DNA from: a virus
Virus record (IMG/VR): IMGVR_UViG_3300032607_000978
Coordinates: 1 to 21,812 of that record
Reading direction: 5' to 3' (one strand)
Length of the DNA: 21,812 nucleotides
Positions 14,131 through 21,672 of this stretch are shown here, piece by piece. Within the stretch, counting starts at the first letter, position 1; the number at the start of each line of letters is the position of its first letter. Below the pieces are notes generated by a model. That model saw nothing but the letters and a program-made list of their open reading frames with translations. It did not search any database and was not told the DNA's origin. The translations under genes and the position numbers were made by a program.

Positions 14131-14153
14131 AAAAAAACCCACCGAAGTGGGTT
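14131..14153 (-). terminator. Rho-independent terminator after clpP-like gene
   Basis: On the minus strand AACCCAC-TTCG-GTGGGTT is a perfect seven-base-pair stem with a UUCG tetraloop, followed by more T residues. It starts 19 bases after the ClpP-like stop and lies just before the late promoter, so it separates the replication block from the late block. Confidence 0.92.
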
Positions 14154-14171
14154 GTTTAAAATAGAGAAGTG

Positions 14172-14732
14172 TTACAAAATAATATCAGCAACCCCGAGAT
14201 CCACGCACTCCTGTGCTGATAACCAAACATCTGATGGTGGGAGCAGCTTACGTTTGATTGTACGCTCATCCATTTCTGTACTATTTTTAATAATGTCAAG
14301 CATCTTTTGTTTGACAAACCGTGTCTCACGCTCTGATGCTTTGATATCGTGTTCCTTGCCTTCGTATGAGGTTGAGAACTGATGGCACATGATACTTGTA
14401 TTCTTCGCAAGTGTTCTACCACCTCTTTCACCCGACACAAAAATCATGAATGCAGCACTCATCAAACTTCCAAGACCAATTGTTCTAATTGGAACCTTAC
14501 TGGATTTCATCATATCTATTACAGCAAAAGAATCATATAGATCTCCACCAATACTGTTAATATAAAGTGTGAGGTATTCTTTCTTTACTGGCTTTGCATT
14601 CTCGCTAATGATCCAATGAATCAACGGAGTAGTGTTAAATTGTCCTATCTCTCCAGTTAAATAATGTATACCGTTTGTATACAGATCAACTTCAATTTGG
14701 TCTTCAACTGTGCTTATATTCTCTAGTAGCAT
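14172..14732 (-). CDS. clpP: ClpP-like serine protease
   Basis: ATG 14732 is chosen because TAAGGAATATT immediately precedes it; an upstream ATG at 14750 lacks a good site. The 186-residue protein aligns with ClpP along its length. LYINSIGGDL (56-65) forms the oxyanion region, GLGSLMSAAF has catalytic Ser92, IMCHQFSTS has His117 and SDVWLSA has Asp168. The complete Ser-His-Asp triad suggests activity. The substitution of the usual A-S-M-G-A by L-M-S-A-A is divergent. No ClpX or ClpA partner is seen here, so it may use host ATPase or assemble on its own. It follows two metallopeptidase genes. In T4-like phages the head-maturation protease is a different family, so its role is open. Confidence 0.93.
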   Translation of the reverse strand: MLLENISTVEDQIEVDLYTNGIHYLTGEIGQFNTTPLIHWIISENAKPVKKEYLTLYINSIGGDLYDSFAVIDMMKSSKVPIRTIGLGSLMSAAFMIFVSGERGGRTLAKNTSIMCHQFSTSYEGKEHDIKASERETRFVKQKMLDIIKNSTEMDERTIKRKLLPPSDVWLSAQECVDLGVADIIL

Positions 14733-14740
14733 AATATTCC

Positions 14741-15220
14741 TTATGGACATTTAATTATTCGAATTGCTTCACGAACAACACTATCATCTTGATCGTTGTT
14801 GCGCAAGTATTTAGCCTGAAGCCTATATGCTTCTTTCTCGTTATTGTACCACATTTTACAGTCTGTTGCTTCAAAACCACTATTTGATTGAATGTGATGA
14901 ATAAATTCGTGAATAAAAATAGAATTGGTTAGAGGATCATTTAAGTTGAGATCTTGCTTATAATATACTGTATTTTTAAAGTATACAGCAGATACCGGAC
15001 AATACTTAACTCCTTCACAAACTAGTGATTTGAGATATTGTTCTGTTGCTGGTACAATAGCAGGAAGTGCAATCTCGTCTTTGTATCTCATTAGCTTCTT
15101 TGCCTCGTTCATCAAAGAAACCATACCAGCGTCTGGTATGGTTGCAGCTTGTTTTTTGGACTGGCCAAAGCAAGACGCAGCAACGGTCGCAAAGAGGATA
15201 AAGATAATTAGTTTTTTCAT
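14741..15220 (-). CDS. Secreted HExxH metallopeptidase-like protein (DUF6647-like)
   Basis: The product from ATG 15220 has 159 residues and begins with a signal peptide (MKKLIIFILFATVAASCFGQ). An upstream TTG at 15238 would place six polar residues before it and is less likely. IFIHEFIHHIQ contains the zinc motif His104-Glu105-x-x-His108, and CKMWYNNEKEAYRLQAKYL could provide the third ligand (Glu128 or Glu130). Cys68, Cys74, Cys121 and Cys158 could form disulfides, fitting a periplasmic location. The layout resembles the DUF6647 family. It stops eight bases before the ClpP-like start at 14732, so the two are likely co-translated. Cleavage of cell-envelope proteins is possible but not shown. 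Confidence 0.75.
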   Translation of the reverse strand: MKKLIIFILFATVAASCFGQSKKQAATIPDAGMVSLMNEAKKLMRYKDEIALPAIVPATEQYLKSLVCEGVKYCPVSAVYFKNTVYYKQDLNLNDPLTNSIFIHEFIHHIQSNSGFEATDCKMWYNNEKEAYRLQAKYLRNNDQDDSVVREAIRIIKCP

Positions 15221-15251
15221 ACTGTGATTATCACTCAAACTAGACCTAATG

Positions 15252-15719
15252 TCAACTTAAGTCTATTTGCTTAATTTTGTCAAAGTCCAACATATCGTGA
15301 GTTAGACCAAAGAACATAAACTGTTGGTATAGAGATTCCTCATGCAGCGTTGCTTCTTTTTCCCATGGTTGTTCCTTATACTTTAGATTCCTGTACTTGG
15401 TACCTTTCCATGTATCAACTGGTGTACCACTCACAAATTTTGATTTCAATTGCTTGGTTGTATATTGCTTAAGATGCACCATCTCATGTGCAAGAGTAAT
15501 CATCATATGTTCAAAAGAAAGATCTTTATGTATTTCAATCTCATATTTGTAAGTACTCATGCACGTACAATATCCATCTGCATTTATATCATTTGCAAAT
15601 ATGTCAAGATGTACTTTGTGTTTTTGTTTAGGGATCAGTATATCTGCGTAGAAGTTAGCAGCTAGTTTAATTAACTTAATCAATTCTCTATTTTTAAACT
15701 TCCTTGTTTTGATCTTCAT
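15252..15719 (-). CDS. SprT-like zinc metallopeptidase
   Basis: This 155-residue basic protein contains TLAHEMVHLKQY with the His78-Glu79-x-x-His82 zinc motif. The downstream segment KEQPWEKEATLHEESLYQQF likely provides the third ligand, Glu120 or Glu122. This matches SprT-like domains often found in T4-like marine phages. SprT/Spartan proteins of cells remove proteins crosslinked to DNA, and a phage version beside uvsX and gp41 could serve repair or replication. It has no signal peptide, so it should act in the cytoplasm, unlike the next protein. Coding starts at ATG 15719 and overlaps the small membrane protein gene by 26 bases. Confidence 0.85.
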   Translation of the reverse strand: MKIKTRKFKNRELIKLIKLAANFYADILIPKQKHKVHLDIFANDINADGYCTCMSTYKYEIEIHKDLSFEHMMITLAHEMVHLKQYTTKQLKSKFVSGTPVDTWKGTKYRNLKYKEQPWEKEATLHEESLYQQFMFFGLTHDMLDFDKIKQIDLS

Positions 15720-15882
15720 TTTTAATCTTATCTAACAATACAAGGGAAGTAATAATGTCTGTGGGAAGATCAAACATTTTAGACAAGTAAAAGAATATGT
15801 GCTTTATTGTTAGTAGTATTGATGTAATAGTAAAGACAATTGTAAATTTAATTACAAAACTAGCTAAATGAATTAAATGCAT
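15694..15882 (-). CDS. Small membrane protein (62 aa)
   Basis: The protein has one strong hydrophobic segment, about residues 8-30 (IKFTIVFTITSILLTIKHIF), then FFYLSKMFDLPTDIITSLVL and a charged tail (KIKNEDQNKEV). It overlaps the end of gp41 by 23 bases and the SprT-like gene by 26. I see no strong ribosome binding site, so it may depend on coupling. It has no match to a known holin that I can assert, although the size and single segment would allow one. Confidence is moderate because short AT-rich frames can be open by chance. Confidence 0.55.
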   Translation of the reverse strand: MHLIHLASFVIKFTIVFTITSILLTIKHIFFYLSKMFDLPTDIITSLVLLDKIKNEDQNKEV

Positions 15883-17248
15883 CTTTGAACTTACCTTTTT
15901 CTGATTTGATTCTTATGCCGGAATCTGATTTGTCGAACACAGGACCGTCATCAACTATATCATTCTGCGCACTCTGTTCCACATCATACAGCTTCATCTT
16001 GGGTCTGTCAACTCCAATCACAAAACGTCTATGTACTCCTGGATCATTGTACCTGTTCTTCAATTGCTTAACCATCATTTGATTCAAGTCTTGTAATTCT
16101 TCAGAACTTATCAATGCAATCATAAAGTCAGCAGTCGCCGGCAAACCAAACGATTCACTAGTATCTTCTAATCCCAAATCACTGCTTGTGAAACCACTTC
16201 TAGTAGTCTGAGTAGCTGTAACAATAGGCACATCAAACTCAACAGCAAGACCTCTTAATTCCTCTGCAATTGCTTTGATGTAGGTGTAAGAGTTTACATT
16301 CGCACCGTACTTTAATCTTGAAGAGCTGCAGATATTTAGGTAATCGATGTATATAATATTTGGATGAAAGTTTCTCTTCAACTTTAATTCATTGAGCAAG
16401 TGTCTCATATGTCCAGCACCAGCAGATGCTGTTGGATACTCTTTAATAATCAGCTTACCATTAGTCTTCTCTTGCACACGTTCAATCTTCTTATCGTATG
16501 ACTCGCGTGGAAGAATTGTTAGCTCATCCAATGGTACATTAAGTAGGTTAGCATCAATACGTTCAGCAATCCTCTCTTCAGCCATCTCTAACGTAATGTA
16601 TAAAACATTTAGTCCAGCGGAAAGATTAGCAGAAGCACAGTGGCACATGAATAGAGATTTCCCAACTCCAGTTCCTGCTAAAATCACATTCAGCGTCTTG
16701 TTAGGTAATCCACCTTTTGTAATCTTGTTAAGATAGTCTAGATCAAAAGGCACTCTTGTTTCTCTTCTGTGATAGAAGTCATAACGAGAGGCAGAATCCT
16801 CAAGGAAGTCATGTCCAATATGAGAATCAAATGAGACTGCAAGAGCATCAGATAATATTTGAGGAATGGCACCTTTGCCAACCTTCTCTTTATCACTATC
16901 GAGAATCTGAATCGATTTCATGATAGCATTATAGATTGCCTTATCTTGACAGAACTTCTCAGTCTGATCAACTAACCAATCCATATTATCATTTGGTTGT
17001 TGTTCTAATTCGTTTATAAGAACAACCACCTCATCATAGTAGCTTGAAATCTCTTTGTTACTATCAAGTTCAATTGTCAAAGCTTCCTTGTTTGGAAACT
17101 TATTATATGTCTTTACAAACGTGTCTATCCCGTCATAGAGAGCTTTAACAGATCTCTCAACAAAGTACTCACTCTTTAGAAAGGGAATGGCCTTACGGCC
17201 ATACTCCTCATTCGAAAGAAGGTTCGATAAAATTAACTTCTCAATCAT
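15860..17248 (-). CDS. 41: Replicative DNA helicase gp41 (DnaB family)
   Basis: The start is placed at ATG 17248 because [20 protein letters not shown] matches the usual N-terminus of phage gp41; an upstream GTG at 17281 is less likely. The 462-residue product has an N-terminal helical domain. It is followed by the RecA-type core: AGTGVGKS (191-198, Walker A), [22 protein letters not shown] (297-304, Walker B), TATQTTR (344-350), and [11 protein letters not shown] before a C-terminal strand. It is a hexameric 5'-3' helicase that loads gp61 primase and unwinds DNA ahead of gp43. It lies downstream of uvsX, overlapping it by eight bases, as is usual in T4-like phages. The C-terminus is charged and ends DAFNSFS. 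Confidence 0.95.
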   Translation of the reverse strand: MIEKLILSNLLSNEEYGRKAIPFLKSEYFVERSVKALYDGIDTFVKTYNKFPNKEALTIELDSNKEISSYYDEVVVLINELEQQPNDNMDWLVDQTEKFCQDKAIYNAIMKSIQILDSDKEKVGKGAIPQILSDALAVSFDSHIGHDFLEDSASRYDFYHRRETRVPFDLDYLNKITKGGLPNKTLNVILAGTGVGKSLFMCHCASANLSAGLNVLYITLEMAEERIAERIDANLLNVPLDELTILPRESYDKKIERVQEKTNGKLIIKEYPTASAGAGHMRHLLNELKLKRNFHPNIIYIDYLNICSSSRLKYGANVNSYTYIKAIAEELRGLAVEFDVPIVTATQTTRSGFTSSDLGLEDTSESFGLPATADFMIALISSEELQDLNQMMVKQLKNRYNDPGVHRRFVIGVDRPKMKLYDVEQSAQNDIVDDGPVFDKSDSGIRIKSEKGKFKDAFNSFS

Positions 17249-17717
17249 TAACAGTTCCGTAACTAAATTCTTTCTTAGCACACTCTTCTAAACGAGTCAG
17301 CACCTCTTCAGTGAAGTATAACTCTGGGTTAGTATTAATCTCTTTGCCATACATCTTACGACCATCAGGTAACTCGTACCGTGTGGATACCTTTTTCATT
17401 ATCTCATACTTCTCAGCAAGCTCTAGTAATCCAAAGTAACGATCTAAACCTTTGTTGTAAGTAAGTAACACAGTTGCTTCTTGGTTTTCTTTGGATAGTC
17501 TTGATTTGAAGGTTTTGATCTTGATTTGACTTCCAATGATTTCTCCGTCCCCGTCTTTCTCTTTTTTCTTGGAGAGCATAGCAATAGTGCTTGCGGCATA
17601 CTTGAGACCTGAGTTGTGTGTGACGACCCCGTTTTCGAGGATGTAGTGGTGCTGGTCATCAACCGTGATATCGTAAACTCGCTCATTATCAACCTTCTTG
17701 ATGTAAGATATATTCAT
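17241..17717 (-). CDS. uvsX: UvsX C-terminal half preceded by C-intein (fractured gene)
   Basis: The start is ATG 17717 with GAGG before it; an earlier TTG at 17729 adds four residues and is unlikely. Residues 1-35 are a C-intein: [20 protein letters not shown] (block F) followed by THN (block G), with Asn35 at the splice end. The C-extein begins Ser36 ([13 protein letters not shown]) and gives the last 123 residues of UvsX, including [20 protein letters not shown]. Protein trans-splicing with the N-half would rebuild a 341-residue recombinase. The gene overlaps the endonuclease upstream by 29 bases and gp41 downstream by 8, so it is probably translated by coupling. Without splicing neither half has the complete ATPase and DNA-binding core. 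Confidence 0.92.
   Translation of the reverse strand: MNISYIKKVDNERVYDITVDDQHHYILENGVVTHNSGLKYAASTIAMLSKKKEKDGDGEIIGSQIKIKTFKSRLSKENQEATVLLTYNKGLDRYFGLLELAEKYEIMKKVSTRYELPDGRKMYGKEINTNPELYFTEEVLTRLEECAKKEFSYGTVND
17613..17717 (-). other. C-intein (35 residues) of split UvsX intein
   Basis: This segment contains Hint blocks F and G. The [12 protein letters not shown] motif has the block F His residues, and VVTHN ends with the conserved His34-Asn35 pair, followed by the Ser+1 nucleophile. The length agrees with other naturally split phage-type inteins (about 35-40 residues). Confidence 0.92.
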
Positions 17718-18402
17718 TAATAACCTCAATACTTTCTATTTCATATTTTTTAAAAAGATGAGTGCGCTTTCGGGTTACTAAACTAGCACCGAGACTTGCA
17801 CTCATACCCAGCAGGGGACCCAACTCCAATCTATTTCTCATCGTAACTTCTTTTCCGCATTCAAATTTAACCTTTATTGGTTTAGATCTAAACTCACTTA
17901 TTTTTTGTTTAGCATCGTGACTATGTTTCTTACCGTAAAAGGTATTCTGCAACCCGAATCTATGACATATGAGCCATTCTGGCCTTCCTAAAGCATACCC
18001 CTTTATTGTAAACAAATCAACTTCTTCTGGAGTAACAAAAACAACATCGCGATCCAAATACATCATTTTCTTACCCCAGCTATTATTCTTTTCACCAGGC
18101 GCTGAGTAAAAGGCTCTAATCGATCTGTTTCTTGAAAGATTCATAAACCTTGGATTCGAATCAACGTTAAATTTTTCATGTAAAAAACACTCATAAGCCA
18201 TTGCATCTACCCTTGTAGAAAACAATTTCAATACTTTAAATTTGAAATTATCAATACCGTATGTTTTTATGTATTGGTGAACGACTCGCGAGCTAGACCT
18301 GTATACTACAATATCTAACTTGGGCTCAATTTTTGAAGAACGAACTCCATAGTAATGTTGATTGGTTGACCTGCACGATATCCTATAAACGTAATGGTAC
18401 AT
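17689..18402 (-). CDS. Free-standing GIY-YIG homing endonuclease between the uvsX halves
   Basis: The 237-residue protein starts at ATG 18402 behind the strongest ribosome binding site seen in the window (AAGGAGG). [11 protein letters not shown] and HYYGVRSS form the GIY-YIG core strands. Ser/Arg-rich [15 protein letters not shown] and [13 protein letters not shown] (with the catalytic Glu) complete the domain. [18 protein letters not shown] is a NUMOD3 DNA-binding motif. A C-terminal helix-turn-helix-like segment ([15 protein letters not shown]) may contact the target. It lies exactly where an endonuclease domain is embedded in a standard intein, but as a separate gene. It probably cuts unoccupied uvsX genes and spreads the fractured allele. 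A late promoter sits 17 bases upstream. Confidence 0.92.
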   Translation of the reverse strand: MYHYVYRISCRSTNQHYYGVRSSKIEPKLDIVVYRSSSRVVHQYIKTYGIDNFKFKVLKLFSTRVDAMAYECFLHEKFNVDSNPRFMNLSRNRSIRAFYSAPGEKNNSWGKKMMYLDRDVVFVTPEEVDLFTIKGYALGRPEWLICHRFGLQNTFYGKKHSHDAKQKISEFRSKPIKVKFECGKEVTMRNRLELGPLLGMSASLGASLVTRKRTHLFKKYEIESIEVINEYILHQEG

Positions 18403-18418
18403 AATACCTCCTTACGTT

Positions 18419-18426
18419 TATTTATA
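18419..18426 (-). promoter_or_regulatory. T4-type late promoter (TATAAATA) of the endonuclease
   Basis: An exact TATAAATA lies in the 35-base space between the end of the N-half and ATG 18402. It is flanked by TACGT/ACGTA inverted copies. It would also transcribe the C-half of uvsX and gp41 late. Confidence 0.8.
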
Positions 18427-18437
18427 AAATACGTATC

Positions 18438-19361
18438 TTAGACTTGTTCTACCCTTGGTAAAATTGCATTCTCAATCATCTCCTTAACCGAGACCCATGA
18501 GCCATCTGATAAGAATTTATGATCTGCACTACATCTAACTGTTGTTCCGTCTTCAAAACCTATTTCATATACATCTTTATCATCAAAAACGAATGTATTG
18601 GTTACCTTACGAGGGCCTTCGAGTGTTAATACCTCATCTCCTACTCTCACATCTTCTATATTTACATTGCCGGCGCTTGTTTGAATTTTAGTACCTGCGA
18701 CAAGGCATCCGCCTGATATCTCTTTTGTCGGAACATATGAACCTACTACCTCATAAACATGGTTTGTGACAAGCATCGGTACTTTCACCTTTGCCAACTT
18801 CAATGTCAGAACACGGAACGCAGCCTTAATTACTTGCGACTTCGTCATGTCTCTGACATCCTTTCCTTCTAAAGAATCTTCCATCTCTTTAGAAGTAGAA
18901 AGCAATCCCAGGCTATCAAGAACAAACATCATAGGTGGACGTTGGTCTGCTGGTTGTTTCTCATATGCTTCAATTAGTTTAAGAGCATGAGTCTTAAACT
19001 TCTGAATAGTATCTGGTTCTGCAATAATGACACGAGCTGTATCAATACCACGTGACTCCATCATCTGTCTTGTTACTGCTGCCTCTGTGTCGTAGTAGAC
19101 GACTGCTCCTGTTGGGTTCTTGTCAAGGAAGGCTCTAACGATACCAAGAACGAAGAAAGTTTTACCAGTAGCGGACTCTCCTGCAAAAGCAGTAATCTTG
19201 TTATCAGGTATGCCACCATAGAGGCTACCAGAGAGAAGAGCGTTGAGAATGTAGCTGCCAGTATCAATATAACCACCATACTCAGAACTAGCAGTGCCGT
19301 CAGAGGCCAAGTAAGTATTCTCATCATTTAATTCCTTTAACAGACTTTTCAAAAAACTCAT
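18438..19361 (-). CDS. uvsX: UvsX N-terminal half followed by N-intein (fractured gene)
   Basis: ATG 19361 is preferred (AAGGGAG five bases upstream) over a GTG three bases earlier. The 307-residue product has a UvsX N-terminus (SFLKSLLKELNDENTYLASD, then YIDTGSYILNALLSGSLYGG). The Walker A motif GESATGKT is at 61-68 and Walker B PMMFVLDSLG is near 143-152. The exteinic part ends EISGG at residue 218, at the conserved DNA-binding loop. The intein begins Cys219 with CLVAGTKIQTSAG (block A) and VRCSADHKF (block B, His281), then stops at RVEQV. UvsX is the phage RecA homologue that drives strand exchange in recombination-dependent replication and repair. It starts in overlap with the stop of the membrane/coiled-coil gene. 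Confidence 0.94.
   Translation of the reverse strand: MSFLKSLLKELNDENTYLASDGTASSEYGGYIDTGSYILNALLSGSLYGGIPDNKITAFAGESATGKTFFVLGIVRAFLDKNPTGAVVYYDTEAAVTRQMMESRGIDTARVIIAEPDTIQKFKTHALKLIEAYEKQPADQRPPMMFVLDSLGLLSTSKEMEDSLEGKDVRDMTKSQVIKAAFRVLTLKLAKVKVPMLVTNHVYEVVGSYVPTKEISGGCLVAGTKIQTSAGNVNIEDVRVGDEVLTLEGPRKVTNTFVFDDKDVYEIGFEDGTTVRCSADHKFLSDGSWVSVKEMIENAILPRVEQV
18441..18707 (-). other. N-intein (89 residues) of split UvsX intein
   Basis: The Hint domain N-half starts at the Cys codon 18707-18705. Blocks A (CLVAGTKIQT) and B (T-V-R-C-S-A-D-H) are clear, and VGDEVLTLEGPRKVTNTFVF lies between them. It ends naturally at a TAA, where a contiguous intein would continue to its endonuclease. Confidence 0.92.
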
Positions 19362-20245
19362 CACATCTCCCTTATTTGATCTTTATCAATCATGATTGTA
19401 CCACCTCTAATCTTACCAGTCAACTCTTTGAGTAACCTAGCACGTGATTCAATCTCTTCTTGTGTGTCTGGTTGCTCTTCTATTTGTGGTTCTTCAATCT
19501 TTGTCTTACTGAGTCCAATGTTTGCAGCAATCAATAAAATAATTGCTAACGGATCAAATACAATAACAATAAGAATGATTACCCAACGAACGGTCTTGTC
19601 TAAGAATTGAGAGTCGACTTTGTCGTAAAATAACTCTGCAATGAACTTGAGCGGTCCAACTTCTGCTTCTACTTTTCTGACCTGTACTGCGAGTGGTGCA
19701 CGATCTTCATTAAGTTTACTAATTGTTTTCTGGTAGGTTTGGATTTCCTCTTGTAACCTAACACGGTCTTTTTGTTGTGTACGACGAACCACCACTGCTT
19801 TTTCCGCACCTTTTTCTGTATCACTGCGGCCCATGATCTGGTCCACAGCCTCATCGTATTGTTTAAGTGCTTTGCGGTTTGCATCTATATTCTCCCTTGC
19901 TACTTTAATCTTTTCATCATATATTGCTAACTGAGCTACCACATCGCTAGAAGAGGTTGTCTGGTCAATATGTGCTTTTGAAAGGTATCCAAATGTTCCC
20001 ATCGACGTAATAAACATTAGGGTAATTATTGATGCAATCAGATATACTTTAATAGAGAACGGTGCAATGTTCCAATTACGATATGTCCAAGAAGCAGCAA
20101 CAACCTTTGCTACTTCAAGAGTACCACCCATAATAACAACAGGCCAGAATGAAGCTGCAAATATAGTTGTAAGACCAATAACAGAAAAGTAAGCAGCGAT
20201 GGCTGACAAGCCAATAGCAACCAACAAAGCAAGGTAGTTAATCAT
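19361..20245 (-). CDS. Membrane protein with central coiled coil (conserved in marine T4-like phages)
   Basis: The 294-residue protein has three hydrophobic segments near the N-terminus (about 2-24, 28-49 and 66-88), the second containing PVVIMGGTLEVAKVVAASW. A charged coiled-coil region follows, about residues 105-195 (KIKVARENIDANRKALKQYD and neighbours). A fourth membrane segment near 222-246 includes VIVFDPLAIILLIAANIGL, before an acidic Glu-rich tail. I recognise this organisation from a family encoded near uvsX in many marine myoviruses, but know no function. The coiled coil probably faces the periplasm or cytoplasm as a single block. Possible roles are membrane anchoring of the replisome or superinfection exclusion; neither is shown. 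Confidence 0.82.
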   Translation of the reverse strand: MINYLALLVAIGLSAIAAYFSVIGLTTIFAASFWPVVIMGGTLEVAKVVAASWTYRNWNIAPFSIKVYLIASIITLMFITSMGTFGYLSKAHIDQTTSSSDVVAQLAIYDEKIKVARENIDANRKALKQYDEAVDQIMGRSDTEKGAEKAVVVRRTQQKDRVRLQEEIQTYQKTISKLNEDRAPLAVQVRKVEAEVGPLKFIAELFYDKVDSQFLDKTVRWVIILIVIVFDPLAIILLIAANIGLSKTKIEEPQIEEQPDTQEEIESRARLLKELTGKIRGGTIMIDKDQIREM

Positions 20246-20540
20246 TTTCTACAATTTTGTTTACCTTATCGATAAATGCTGTCATCTTCTTTGATCTATC
20301 AGGCCATAGTATGTACTCTTTTTCTGGATCTTTCTGAAGGTTTATCAATAGAGGCATAATTAGTTTATAAAGAGCTTCCATTCTATCTTTGTACTCTTTA
20401 GAAGTCAACGTCAGTTGCTTTTCAGTTTGGATTACTTGTTGTTGCAATTGTCGTTCTAGTGCCTTTAGTTCATCCTCACTAACAGCAGAGAATCCAAAAT
20501 CATCGAATGCATCATCTAGTGATATATTAATTTTACCCAT
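20238..20540 (-). CDS. Conserved small protein next to polymerase (100 aa)
   Basis: This acidic N-terminus (NISLDDAFDDFGFSAVSEDE) is followed by a Gln-rich coiled coil, about residues 25-50. The conserved MPLLINLQKDPEKEYILWPD segment and a C-terminal helix (AFIDKVNKIVEND) complete the protein. The start at ATG 20540 has AGGAATATAA before it. I know this pattern from hypothetical proteins of cyanophages and pelagiphages encoded next to gp43. A role in replication is suggested only by position. The gene overlaps the next one by eight bases. Confidence 0.8.
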   Translation of the reverse strand: MGKINISLDDAFDDFGFSAVSEDELKALERQLQQQVIQTEKQLTLTSKEYKDRMEALYKLIMPLLINLQKDPEKEYILWPDRSKKMTAFIDKVNKIVEND

Positions 20541-20548
20541 TTATATTC

Positions 20549-21475
20549 CTATTCAAAGAATTGTTCTAGTGTTTGTCTACGGTCTTTAATCTGCCAACCA
20601 ACCGCATCAAGAATTGACTTGATTGGTTCTAAGAATGATTTATCAAACTGTCTCTCATAATCAACATATTGAAGAATATCTAACTGCTTTGGTAATTCAC
20701 CAGGTACAGATATAACAGAATCACGAGCTGGGTTTGGAGTTCTTAGATAAGCAAATTTAATCTTATCTCCATCACGAATGATAGGATACTTTGTATCTAT
20801 CTTATGCTCTCTTAGCAGTGCATTGTATATCAGAGAACCCTTGACGTGAATAGGAGTAGACTTTCTATAGATTGAAGAAGCGTCTTGGTACTTTTTTAAG
20901 TCTCTTACACTTCTTGGAAAGGCAATCTCCTCAAAAGGCAAGGTCATAAACTCCGTCTTGAAGTCGGTAATAAACTTAACAGCAGCTTGCTCATCCTGAT
21001 TCATAATCACTTCAAGAGCTTTCTTAATGTTCTTTCTACAAGCTGCTGGCGTTGATGAGCGGACTGCTTCAATACCTTGCATCTTCAACTTAGGCTCACT
21101 ATACTCAACACCCTCGTTATTGTACACGTTCAAGATGTAATGCTTCTTACCAGTCCATATACCCTTGTTGGCAATCGCTTCACGCTTCATTACCATCTTT
21201 TGATTCATCACTTGCATGTAGTCACCAAGGCTGGCAAAAGTATCGTCAATGAAAGGTTGCAGCTTCTTCTCACATACGTTATCAAGAAACTTTACTATCT
21301 TGTGGATGTCATGTTGATCGTCTTTGAATACACCATCGACTAATCTCTCAAGTCTGATATACATCGAGTCAGTATCACATGCAATTACATAGTCTTCGTT
21401 TTCTGTCTTGAATAACTTGTTCAAGTATTCGTTAATATGCTTCTCCATCCAACGAATTGATAGCTGACCAGACAT
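20549..21475 (-). CDS. 43: DNA polymerase gp43, C-terminal part (palm and thumb)
   Basis: This 308-residue reading frame starts at ATG 21475 (GAGGG eight bases upstream). It begins SGQLSIRWMEKHINEYLN, normally internal in family B polymerases of T4-like phages. DYVIACDTDSMYI (29-40) is motif C with catalytic Asp residues. KMVMKREAIANKGIWTGKKH is the later conserved KKxY-like region, and the thumb follows. The C-terminus RRQTLEQFFE resembles a sliding-clamp-binding motif. The preceding codons (GNVYFRWYQRNLAEGIT) are intact but are cut off from motif B by a 5-base insertion. It may be translated separately or be the end of a broken gene. Confidence 0.88.
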   Translation of the reverse strand: MSGQLSIRWMEKHINEYLNKLFKTENEDYVIACDTDSMYIRLERLVDGVFKDDQHDIHKIVKFLDNVCEKKLQPFIDDTFASLGDYMQVMNQKMVMKREAIANKGIWTGKKHYILNVYNNEGVEYSEPKLKMQGIEAVRSSTPAACRKNIKKALEVIMNQDEQAAVKFITDFKTEFMTLPFEEIAFPRSVRDLKKYQDASSIYRKSTPIHVKGSLIYNALLREHKIDTKYPIIRDGDKIKFAYLRTPNPARDSVISVPGELPKQLDILQYVDYERQFDKSFLEPIKSILDAVGWQIKDRRQTLEQFFE

Positions 21476-21525
21476 AGTAATACCCTCAGCAAGGTTACGC
21501 TGGTACCACCTGAAGTAAACATTAC

Positions 21526-21663
21526 CTAACCAAGAGCGCCGTAGGCACTATTCAACTGAATTTTTTTTGCCATCTGCATATTATTGCATCTTGCAATCTC
21601 GTTGATAGTTTGCCTACGGAGCTCTTGGAGGCCCTCCATAGTTAGTTGTTTAATATCTTGCAT
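21526..21663 (-). pseudogene. 43: DNA polymerase gp43, middle fragment with motif B (45 aa)
   Basis: In frame with the upstream fragment but after a TAA at 21675-21673, the sequence from ATG 21663 reads MQDIKQLTMEGLQELRRQTI and continues to NNMQMAKKIQLNSAYGALG, then TAG at 21528-21526. This is the second fingers helix and motif B (K-x-x-x-N-S-x-Y-G) of the polymerase. After GALG the sequence GGT-TAGGT-AATG contains five extra bases compared with the expected G-N-V-Y, shifting the frame. GAAGGAG lies 13 bases before the ATG, at long spacing. It may be a decayed part, a sequencing artefact or a separately translated piece. Confidence 0.75.
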
Positions 21664-21672
21664 TTGTATTAT

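Noticed and set aside
13708-14382. 224-codon open frame on the plus strand
   Set aside because: It crosses the terminator, the late promoter and parts of two well-supported minus-strand genes, and has no domain I recognise.
14808-14814. CTAAATAC late-promoter-like site inside the secreted peptidase gene
   Set aside because: It is explained by the codons for A-K-Y, and the same string occurs inside another gene at 2696-2702.
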